Under the pieces are notes generated by a model. The model did not search any database, was not told the origin of the DNA, and saw only the letters and a program-made list of their open reading frames with translations. Source: Deltaproteobacteria bacterium (lineage in GTDB: Bacteria; Desulfobacterota; Desulfobacteria; Desulfobacterales; Magnetomoraceae). From it: a DNA stretch of 32,914 nt. A program made the position numbers and the translations under genes. Where the stretch lies: NCBI GenBank assembly GCA_002753725.1, contig PEAL01000018.1, positions 1 to 32,914 of the forward strand. Direction: 5' to 3'. How positions within the stretch are numbered: position 1 is the stretch's first letter; every line of letters begins with the position of its first letter. Below are positions 25,286 through 32,864 of this stretch, in pieces.

Positions 25286-26914
25286 ATGGTTAAATTCTTG
25301 TTTTACGTTGATAATCAGTTTGATTTTCGACCCATCATCGCTCTAATAATGTCTGTTGTCGCTGGTATTTCAGAATCCATTCTGATCCTGATTATCAATA
25401 ATGCCGCACAAGAAGTCATTCATAACAATACCCTCCAGGCTGTGTCAATGCTTCCCTATTTTTTTATCTCATTGATCGTATTATGCTTTTTAAAAAAGCT
25501 GTCTCTTCAATTATGTTTAAAACTTGTAGAGGAAAATTTAGAGATTTATCGTAATAGGATTGCCAACCAACTGCGTCATTCTTCTTTATTGGAAATGGAA
25601 CAAATGGATCAGGGAGAGATCTATACGAAACTTTCAATCGATACCAAAAAAATATCTCGTTCTTCATTATCATTTATTCAGATTGTTCAATCATTCACAA
25701 CCATGTTTCTGATTATTATTTATATGCTTCGTCTGTCATTCTTGGGAGGATGTTTATATATTTTTTTTGTCGCAATTGGATGTCTGTATTATCAACTTCA
25801 CTATCATTTTCTTGTCAGTACAATCGATGAGATGACCGGCAAAGAAACAGAATTATTTGATGAAGTTGGTCATATTTTCGATGGTTTCAAAGAGCTGAAA
25901 TTAAATACTGACAAAAATGAAGATTTTTTTCATCATTATCTTGCTCCGCTGAGCAAACGTGTCAACCGCTTACGCAAAAGAATTGGAAAGCAATTTGTTG
26001 ACATTCAAAGTGTCCGTTTTGTGTTGTTTTATATTGGACTGGCTGCCATTATTTTAGCTTTTCCAGAGGACTATTCCGTTTCAATCCGATTTAAAATTAT
26101 TGTCATGTCTGTCTTTATGAATGAACCTCTGAGCGTTTTTTTTCTGGCCCTTCCAGAAATTGTTGCATCAATGGTTTCTATTGATCGCCTGAACAATTTG
26201 GAAAAAAAGATTTCTTCAAGAGGACAACCTTCTGAATATATATCAACATCAAAACAGCCCGACCCGGTAGCCATGAACCATCTTCAACTGAAATCAGTTC
26301 AATTTACCTATAAAATCAATAATGATGAACCTGGTTTCAGGATAGGTCCTGTCTCTTTGGATATTCATTCAGGAGAGACAATATTTCTTGTGGGGGGGAA
26401 TGGCAGCGGAAAATCAACTCTTTTAAAAGTTTTAACAGGTCTTTATCCAGTGACTGCCGGTGAAATTTATCTGAATGGTACAACAGTCGATATTGCAAAA
26501 TATCAGTATTTATTCTCTACTGTTTTTTCAGATTGCCATTTATTTGATGGTATGTATGGCCTGAAAAATATCGATGAAAAAAAAATTGATGAATTGCTTC
26601 ATTTGATGGGCATCGAGAAACAGGTCAAATGGCAAGATCATAAATTCCAGTATTCCGGGCTTTCCACCGGCCAAAAAAAAAGACTGGCGCTTGTTTATTT
26701 GATGCTTGAAGATGCACCTATCTATATACTGGATGAATGGGCGGCAGAGCAGGAGCCTTTTTTTAAAAAAAATTTTTATACCCGTTTACTACCCCTATTT
26801 AAGAAAAGCGGTAAAACCATAATTGTCGCCACACATGATACGCGATATTTTGATATTGCCGATCAGTTGATAACCATGCAAGATGGAAAAATTGTAACAA
26901 AGAAACGACCCTGA
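25286..26914 (+). CDS. Half-size ABC exporter, cyclic-peptide export type (PvdE/SyrD/YojI-like), first of pair
   Basis: 542 aa. The N-terminal ~320 residues are a six-helix exporter membrane domain; the rest is the ATPase. Motifs: Walker A GGNGSGKST (about 370), signature LSTGQKKRLAL (about 458), Walker B ILDEWAAEQEP (about 482) and H-loop VATHDTRYF. The DEWAA(E/D)Q sequence in place of the usual DEATSALD is the hallmark of the cyclic-peptide/siderophore exporter family. The AT-rich leader has only a weak SD. The last codon overlaps the next gene (TGATG), so the two halves are probably made together as a heterodimer. The substrate is unknown; no peptide synthetase or leader-peptide gene is in the window. 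Confidence 0.88.
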   Translation: MVKFLFYVDNQFDFRPIIALIMSVVAGISESILILIINNAAQEVIHNNTLQAVSMLPYFFISLIVLCFLKKLSLQLCLKLVEENLEIYRNRIANQLRHSSLLEMEQMDQGEIYTKLSIDTKKISRSSLSFIQIVQSFTTMFLIIIYMLRLSFLGGCLYIFFVAIGCLYYQLHYHFLVSTIDEMTGKETELFDEVGHIFDGFKELKLNTDKNEDFFHHYLAPLSKRVNRLRKRIGKQFVDIQSVRFVLFYIGLAAIILAFPEDYSVSIRFKIIVMSVFMNEPLSVFFLALPEIVASMVSIDRLNNLEKKISSRGQPSEYISTSKQPDPVAMNHLQLKSVQFTYKINNDEPGFRIGPVSLDIHSGETIFLVGGNGSGKSTLLKVLTGLYPVTAGEIYLNGTTVDIAKYQYLFSTVFSDCHLFDGMYGLKNIDEKKIDELLHLMGIEKQVKWQDHKFQYSGLSTGQKKRLALVYLMLEDAPIYILDEWAAEQEPFFKKNFYTRLLPLFKKSGKTIIVATHDTRYFDIADQLITMQDGKIVTKKRP

Positions 26915-28521
26915 TGAAAGAAATTATTAATCATTATTCAAAAGACATTCGAAATTACTTACTGGGGACAGCCGCATGTTATGGTATTAATTTATTGACG
27001 ATTATTTTGCTGGTAAATGTTCTGGTTTACATTCTTCCTCAACCACCTGAGTTTAGATACAAAATTATGTTTCTGTCGTCACTGATCATGCTCTATTTCA
27101 CATATTGTTATGCTCGAAAAAAAAGCGTTGATATTACTGAAAATATTCTTAGCGAAGTTCGAGAAAAAATTATAGAAAATATTCGAAATTGTGATTTGCA
27201 GTCATTTGAAAAAATTGATAAATCAGGTGGTTATAATGCGATTACGCTGGAGACACAAATTTTTTCAGAAAGTATCGAAAAAATGTTTCATCTTATCGAG
27301 GAAATTTTTTTTACGATAAGCACTCTCGTCTTAATATTGATTGTATCGCCACTATCTTGCTGGCTGGTCATTGAAATAATCTGCTGTTCAATTTCTATTT
27401 ATAGTTATTATATGCTTAAGGCAAAAAAATTGATTCATGAAGCCAGAAACAAGGAGCGAGAATTATTTGCTGCAACCCGTGATGTTGTTGATGGATTTAA
27501 AGACTTAAAACTGAATGATCAAAAAAATGATGATTTCTATCATCAATGCCTGAAAGTCAAATCTGCTGATAACAGGAAGTTAAGAATTGAGGCAGAAAAT
27601 CTTTTAATAAAAAGTAATGTATATTCAATTATATTTGAGTATTGTATTTTTCTGCCCATTGTATTTATTTTACCTTATATGGGGAAGATCACGCCAGATA
27701 TTATGATGGTTACAATGACGTTAATATTGTTTATCTCTTTTGGCAGTATAAAAAGTGTTATTCCATTTATTGTTAAATTAGGCGTTTCCATAGAACGATT
27801 AATCATGTTGGAAGAAACATTGAAACAATTAAAAAAGGAAACATCGGATAGCATCCCAACTCAAAAAATACATACATTTAAAGAGATAAAATACCATAAT
27901 ATTTGCTTTGGCTATTCCGATATAAGTGATCATTCAACTTTTTTCCTGAAAAACATTTCCTTTTCAATTTATCCAGAAGAAATATTATTCATCAGTGGTG
28001 GAAATGGGAGTGGAAAATCAACACTGTTAAAAGTGATCACCGGACTTTACGCTTCATCATCTGGAAATGTATTTATCAATGGTAACGAAATAGATATTAC
28101 ACAATATAAATATCTATTTTCAGCAATTTTTACAGATTTCCATCTATTTAATCGTTTATATGGGGTACAACAGGACATCGATCAGAAGAAACTGAAAACT
28201 CTGATAGAAATGATGAATCTGGATCAACGATTGTCTTATGAAGATAATCGTTTTACGGGACTTGAATTATCAAGTGGACAAAAAAAAAGACTGGCATTGG
28301 TTATCTCATTGATGGAAGATAAGCCCATATATATTTTTGATGAATGGGCGGCTGATCAGATGCCACATTTCATGGATTATTTTTATTATTACTTGTTACC
28401 TGATTTACGTAAAAAGGGAAAAAGTATTATTGCTGTCACTCATGATGATGATTACTACCATACAGCAGATCGCTTAATAAAACTGGATTATGGGCAATTG
28501 AAAACCAGTGAGGAAACATAA
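26914..28521 (+). CDS. Half-size ABC exporter, cyclic-peptide export type, second of pair
   Basis: 535 aa, same architecture as its upstream neighbour: membrane helices at about 15-37, 45-65, 130-155, 160-175, 240-260 and 265-285, then the ATPase with Walker A GGNGSGKST (about 361), signature LSSGQKKRLAL (about 452), Walker B IFDEWAADQMP and H-loop AVTHDDDYY. Both ATP sites of the predicted heterodimer keep their catalytic residues, so neither half looks degenerate. The start overlaps the previous stop by one base (ATGA-type coupling). Divergence between the two halves is high outside the ATPase motifs, so this is an old duplication. It ends the operon; convergent repeats and the P-type ATPase follow. 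Confidence 0.88.
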   Translation: MKEIINHYSKDIRNYLLGTAACYGINLLTIILLVNVLVYILPQPPEFRYKIMFLSSLIMLYFTYCYARKKSVDITENILSEVREKIIENIRNCDLQSFEKIDKSGGYNAITLETQIFSESIEKMFHLIEEIFFTISTLVLILIVSPLSCWLVIEIICCSISIYSYYMLKAKKLIHEARNKERELFAATRDVVDGFKDLKLNDQKNDDFYHQCLKVKSADNRKLRIEAENLLIKSNVYSIIFEYCIFLPIVFILPYMGKITPDIMMVTMTLILFISFGSIKSVIPFIVKLGVSIERLIMLEETLKQLKKETSDSIPTQKIHTFKEIKYHNICFGYSDISDHSTFFLKNISFSIYPEEILFISGGNGSGKSTLLKVITGLYASSSGNVFINGNEIDITQYKYLFSAIFTDFHLFNRLYGVQQDIDQKKLKTLIEMMNLDQRLSYEDNRFTGLELSSGQKKRLALVISLMEDKPIYIFDEWAADQMPHFMDYFYYYLLPDLRKKGKSIIAVTHDDDYYHTADRLIKLDYGQLKTSEET

Positions 28522-28565
28522 AAAAAATAGTTTTAACTCATTTTTATATTCATTCGATGAATACT

Positions 28566-28690
28566 GAAGTCCCAAAGCTTTAGCATTGGATTGGGAGTCA
28601 CAGAAAAACAACGCATTGAAAAGCTAAGGAACTCCCAAAGCTAAAGCTTTGGGACTCCAATCTAAAATGGGGAACTTATTTTTCGAGCAT
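28566..28690. repeat. MITE-like palindromic repeat, copy B
   Basis: Left arm 28566-28598 and right arm 28631-28660 are inverted copies around an A-rich spacer, built on AAAGCTTTAGC. The right side, 28631-28690, is almost identical to 71-130. It lies between the convergent ends of the exporter operon and the P-type ATPase and could also end transcription. Its CGAGCA end overlaps the 20-bp inverted repeat arm. Confidence 0.75.
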
Positions 28691-28705
28691 AAGTAAGCGA
28701 TCATA
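28686..28705. repeat. 20-bp inverted repeat, right arm
   Basis: AGCATAAGTAAGCGATCATA is the exact reverse complement of 19177-19196. It starts inside the tail of MITE copy B and continues into sequence unique to these two places. Confidence 0.75.
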
Positions 28706-28723
28706 TCTTTGATGTCATATTTA

Positions 28724-30811
28724 TTAAGATTTTGCGGTGATTTTGCAATCCGAATCCTCCGCGTCTGAACGATCTGTATTTATATTTTTTAAGGGAAGCA
28801 TGGCAGTTCCTATCCCCCCCCAAAAACCAAGCTGATTAAGCAAGATTACAGGAAACATTCCGAAATGAAAAAAGAAAACGCCAGCGATAATGGCTGGTAT
28901 GGGAATGATACTGACAATAAGATTTTTTTTCATCTCATAATTCATATCATTGGCAAGATCAAAAAGATCACAGAGGCAAGATAAAGTGCCATCCATGAAA
29001 ACGACCTGAGCTAAATCAGTAGCAATACAGGTAGCCCCTCGTAAAGAAATAGAAACAGTCGCTTTCTTCATGGCAACAGCGTCATTGACGCCATCACCGA
29101 TAAAGCAGACAGAGCGGCCTTCCTGCTGAAGTTTCTCAACAATTTTTGCTTTATCTTCAGGCAACGTTTCATAATAATAATCATCCATACCTAACTCGGC
29201 GGCAAATTTTCTGGTAGGATGCTTGTGATCACCTGACACAATCGCCATATGTTTAATACCACGCTGTCTCAATCCACTGATAATCGTTTTTATTTCAGGA
29301 CGCAGAGTCGGTTGCAGTTCAATAGCCCCCTCTATTTTATCATTGATGGCAACCATCACCAGAGAGCCACCCTGGGCGTGAATATCATCCATTGCTTTTT
29401 TTATAATTTCCTGGATAACAATCCCTTCAGTCGTCATAAACCGAGAACTGCCCACTTTGATAACCTTGTTTTTGATAACCACCCTGATACCATAACCAAT
29501 TTGATAGCTCGCATCATCTATATCAGGCAAAGACACATTGGAACTTATGGCTTGTTGGACAATCGCTTTGGCAATCGGATGCGCTAACTTACATTCAGCC
29601 GCTCCTGCATACGCTAAAATGTCATCTGGGCTATAGTCGCCAAAGATAATTATTTTTCCTACTTCTGGCTGATCCTGAGTCAAAGTGCCGGTCTTGTCAA
29701 ACAGAACGGTATCTATTCCTCTCATTGATTCAAAAACACGTCCATCTTTGATGAGGATGCCTTTATAAGAAGCTAAGGTGAGATGGTTGAGCGTGCAAAG
29801 TCGGGTACTGAGTTTAATACGATATCCAAAATTGGAATAGAGGATAGCGATGCCACCAATCCTACCCACTAACATTAAGGCTAAACCTGTCAGCCCCACT
29901 TGAGGCAATGCGGATTTATCTGCCCATTGCTCACCCTTTAACTGGGTCATTGTTTTAAATCCAGTGGTGTTATCCAATATTTGCCCAATGTTAGCAACTG
30001 TAGTGTCTTTTCCAGTTTTTTCAACCCGAATATGGATTTGAGCGGTTAAAACTGTTGTAGAGGCGAACACCTTGTCATTCACGCTCTTTTCTGCTGGCTG
30101 AGATTCTCCTGTCAATGCATGCTGATCAACGGTTGACTCGCCCTTTATGATAACACCATCAACAGGAATAACTTCACCTGTGTTTACCACCACAATATCA
30201 TTAAGCTGCACCTCCTCTAATGGAACACTGACTTCAACGCTGTTTCTTAAAACCCATACATCACGAGGCAGTTGTCCAAAGATATTAGCGAGCTTATCCT
30301 TGGATTTCTTCATGGTTCTATCATTGATATTGGCAGAAATACAAAAGACCATTTCCAGAAAGCTGGCGATAAAATACTGATTAATAGAGATCGATACAAC
30401 AACAGTTATAATATCAAGGAGTTGACCGCTGATCCTTTTTTCATTAACGAGAGATTCTTCGGCTTCTTTTAAGTGAGGTAATGAGTTGTAAAAATAAAGA
30501 CCGATATTTAACATGACTATCTGCGGAGACGAATAAACAAATTGCCTTAAGAGCGATACACCCATTGAAGCACAATTGGTGACGAACTGATGTCTGATTT
30601 GTATATCAGAATTGTTTTTAACAGCGGGTACTGTGGTTTTATTATCTTCCAAATCCAGCTCGGCAGATTGAGCTTTTGAGTCGGCAGGTTGAGCTTTTGA
30701 GTCGGCAGATTGAGCTTTTGAGTCGGAATTTTTTTTAAGGATGGCATTAAATTTTTCAACCAACCTCATCCCGCTATATGCGGCAAGAAGAATTGCAGCT
30801 TCTCTCATCAT
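28724..30811 (-). CDS. P1B-like P-type ATPase lacking the CPC metal motif
   Basis: 695 aa. Catalytic motifs are intact: TGES (234-237, actuator), DKTGTLT with phosphorylated D372, the P1B-specific HP (H411-P412, AHPIAK) and GDGVND (572-577). The transmembrane metal motif, normally CPC/SPC in P1B pumps, is replaced here: the equivalent stretch reads SNFGYRIKLST (326-336), with no Cys or Pro, though the following GILIKDGRVFE is conserved. No N-terminal heavy-metal (CXXC) domain is present; instead there is a low-complexity segment of three seven-residue repeats at about 30-50. The substrate is therefore uncertain. The start has AGGAG about 13 nt upstream. The gene is flanked by MITE-like repeats on both sides and follows the decarboxylase gene on the same strand. 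Confidence 0.85.
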   Translation of the reverse strand: MMREAAILLAAYSGMRLVEKFNAILKKNSDSKAQSADSKAQPADSKAQSAELDLEDNKTTVPAVKNNSDIQIRHQFVTNCASMGVSLLRQFVYSSPQIVMLNIGLYFYNSLPHLKEAEESLVNEKRISGQLLDIITVVVSISINQYFIASFLEMVFCISANINDRTMKKSKDKLANIFGQLPRDVWVLRNSVEVSVPLEEVQLNDIVVVNTGEVIPVDGVIIKGESTVDQHALTGESQPAEKSVNDKVFASTTVLTAQIHIRVEKTGKDTTVANIGQILDNTTGFKTMTQLKGEQWADKSALPQVGLTGLALMLVGRIGGIAILYSNFGYRIKLSTRLCTLNHLTLASYKGILIKDGRVFESMRGIDTVLFDKTGTLTQDQPEVGKIIIFGDYSPDDILAYAGAAECKLAHPIAKAIVQQAISSNVSLPDIDDASYQIGYGIRVVIKNKVIKVGSSRFMTTEGIVIQEIIKKAMDDIHAQGGSLVMVAINDKIEGAIELQPTLRPEIKTIISGLRQRGIKHMAIVSGDHKHPTRKFAAELGMDDYYYETLPEDKAKIVEKLQQEGRSVCFIGDGVNDAVAMKKATVSISLRGATCIATDLAQVVFMDGTLSCLCDLFDLANDMNYEMKKNLIVSIIPIPAIIAGVFFFHFGMFPVILLNQLGFWGGIGTAMLPLKNINTDRSDAEDSDCKITAKS
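30660..30726. repeat. 21-bp tandem repeat inside the P-type ATPase gene
   Basis: Three in-frame 21-bp units (30660-30680, 30681-30701, 30702-30722) differ at one base, plus a 4-bp partial. They encode ADSKAQ(S/P) repeats in the N-terminal cytoplasmic region. Being a multiple of three, copy number can change without frameshift. Confidence 0.9.
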
Positions 30812-30879
30812 AGAATATAATATCTCCTGTTGTACTGAAATGAACCCTACTGAGCTTCGCTATACGCTAAGGAATACGT

Positions 30880-30976
30880 GAAAAATAAGTTCCCCATTTT
30901 AGATTGGAGTCCCAAAGGACGCATTCCCAAAGCTAAAGCTTTGGGACTCCAATTTAAAATGGGGAGCTTATTTTTC
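30880..30976. repeat. MITE-like repeat, copy C, with ~38-bp terminal inverted repeats
   Basis: The most complete copy: 30880-30917 and 30939-30976 are inverted repeats of each other with 36 of 38 matches, around a 21-bp centre. Both ends contain the AAAATAAG...CCCCATTTT motif. It has no coding capacity. It sits in the 191-bp gap between the decarboxylase and the P-type ATPase, and would form a long hairpin in a read-through transcript. Confidence 0.85.
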
Positions 30977-31002
30977 AATTGTTCCTAAAAGATTAACACG
31001 GT

Positions 31003-32358
31003 TCAGTTTAAATGCTGATCATCTATTTTAGCGGAAATCGATTCATGGACTTTATATAAATAAGCTACGATTTCAGAAATAATATTCTCTGTCAAATTTG
31101 CGTGATGCACTATTATTCGGATAAATGCGACATTATTGAAACTGGAACAAGTGATTTTCATAAAACCATCTTCAACAATTCTTTCGTACATGGCTATGTT
31201 GAATCGATTTATTTTTTCCAGTTGTTCCCTTGTGTAAGCCTTAATGCTTTCTTTGACCTCCATTTCTTTAGGGATAAACCACATACAAAGATTGAAATAT
31301 TGCGGTTCGACCACATATAAAATATTTTTATTTAATTGTTTTTTGAATGCTTTACGGTTGTGATGGTATTTTTGAATCAGACCTTGAAAGTAATCAAAGC
31401 CGTGGTATTTGAACATCAGCCATAACTTGAAAGCATAGGCCTCCCTGGAACATTGCAAGCTTTTTAAGCTCAGACTGTATTTTTCATCTTGATAACTATT
31501 ATACAGATAACTAGCCTGATCTGACCATTCTTTTTCCCATAAAAAGGATTTATTTTTGACGAGCAATGCTGAGCATAATAAGGGGGCTGACAGAAATTTA
31601 TGAAAGTCCAATGTGATTGAATCTGAAAAACAACTGATTTTCTGGTAAAATGATCTGTCATGACTAAAGTAAACACTACCGCCCCAGGCTGCATCGAAGT
31701 GGACCCAGGGGGTAACATAAAATTTTTTGAATATTTCGATGATATCTTCAACAGGATCGAAGGTTCCAAAGTTTGTTGTTCCAAGAACGCAACAATAATA
31801 AACAAGATTCAGATTATCGTCTTTTACTTTTTGGGTCATTTTTTTCAAATGATCCAAATTAACAACTCCTTTTGCTGTCGTTTTGACTTTAAGAATATTT
31901 CGGATACCACAGATTTTTACAGACTTCTCGATAGAATAATGGGCATGTTCGGGAATGATTACAGCTGACTTTCCAAGATCGATATTTTCTTTCCTGACAG
32001 CCAAAACGACAGACGCCAGATTGGATAACGATCCTCCGGGGTAAAAAACCCCATCTCCTTCAGGATAACCGACTAATGACAACAATGTTTTTATTATTTC
32101 TGCTTCACAATGAGTGAAAACAGGCGAACACTCTTCAGTAAGAACATTAGAATTAATATAGTTAGATAAAAAGTCGGCAACAATACCTATCGGATCCGGA
32201 TATGTAAACAGATATTTCAAATTTGCCGGACTATAGATATTAGGCGTTATAGAGAATGCTGTATTAATAAATGCGCCGATTTCTTTCAACTTTTTTTTTT
32301 CATTCAGATGACAAATTCCATCTATCATATTCAAACATTTATCAATATGTTCTTTCAT
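31003..32358 (-). CDS. Group II PLP-dependent amino acid decarboxylase (GAD/CSAD-like)
   Basis: 451 aa. Conserved features of group II decarboxylases: GGSLSNL (109-115), the ring-stacking His in EHAHYSIEK (H140), VHFDAAWGG (D222, pyridine-nitrogen contact), and the PLP lysine K254 in TLDFHKFLSAPLLCSALL. HK followed by CS is reminiscent of glutamate and cysteine-sulfinate decarboxylases rather than DOPA or histidine enzymes. The product would be a small amine such as GABA, beta-alanine or a taurine precursor. The exact substrate is not determined. The start has AGAGG about 9 nt upstream. It lies upstream of the P-type ATPase on the same strand, separated by MITE copy C. Confidence 0.85.
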   Translation of the reverse strand: MKEHIDKCLNMIDGICHLNEKKKLKEIGAFINTAFSITPNIYSPANLKYLFTYPDPIGIVADFLSNYINSNVLTEECSPVFTHCEAEIIKTLLSLVGYPEGDGVFYPGGSLSNLASVVLAVRKENIDLGKSAVIIPEHAHYSIEKSVKICGIRNILKVKTTAKGVVNLDHLKKMTQKVKDDNLNLVYYCCVLGTTNFGTFDPVEDIIEIFKKFYVTPWVHFDAAWGGSVYFSHDRSFYQKISCFSDSITLDFHKFLSAPLLCSALLVKNKSFLWEKEWSDQASYLYNSYQDEKYSLSLKSLQCSREAYAFKLWLMFKYHGFDYFQGLIQKYHHNRKAFKKQLNKNILYVVEPQYFNLCMWFIPKEMEVKESIKAYTREQLEKINRFNIAMYERIVEDGFMKITCSSFNNVAFIRIIVHHANLTENIISEIVAYLYKVHESISAKIDDQHLN

Positions 32359-32683
32359 CTTCTGAAACCTCTTCTGCCCTGCTTCTGTCAGTATCTCATA
32401 GTTCGATAGTAAGTAACAAACTTAAGTTCAAAAAAGCTATGATCTGCTATTTAAATATTTGAATGATAAATCTATCGGCCTAGAGGCGAAGGTTTAAACC
32501 TTCAGAGAGAGCAAGGAATATCGTAATGATATTCGCATGTTTCGAAAATAGAGGCTGTCAGGATTTCATTCGAAATTCAAAGTTTTCAATGATGTGATAT
32601 AATTTTTAACTGTATTGGATTTATAACAATTCGTCAATAAAAAAATTAGCGCAAGCATACAAGAGTGAAAACAAGTGTTTTAT

Positions 32684-32709
32684 GGGCGCATTCCCAAAAA
32701 GTCGGACAT
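32684..32709. repeat. 26-bp direct repeat, copy 2
   Basis: Same 26 bp and same orientation as 12209-12234, about 20 kb away. Confidence 0.7.
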
Positions 32710-32810
32710 TTTAGATTTATTTGTATCTGAAAGGGCGAATTAATATAGCCCAGGACGAAGCCGGCTAAAGCCCATAGCCGTCAGGCTAAAAGAATTTTAT
32801 TAAAAAACAA

Positions 32811-32864
32811 CACTTTAAGTCCCGTTAGGGACGACAGATAATAGCCTGGAGCTTCAGCTCCAGG
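32811..32864. repeat. Double-hairpin dispersed repeat, copy 2
   Basis: Inverted relative to 12116-12170. It contains GTCCCGTTAGGGAC and CCTGGAGCTTCAGCTCCAGG. Differences between copies tend to be compensatory within the second stem (GAGCTTCAGCTC versus GAGTTTCAACTC), so the structure is maintained. Confidence 0.7.

Noticed and set aside
20232..28521. A conventional ABC importer (binding proteins plus ABC genes)
   Set aside because: Both ABC proteins are fused membrane-ATPase exporters with DEWAA(E/D)Q Walker B regions, not importer permeases, and the second binding protein is covalently joined to a four-helix channel-like domain.
30660..30726. CRISPR array
   Set aside because: Repeats are contiguous without spacers and lie inside a coding frame.
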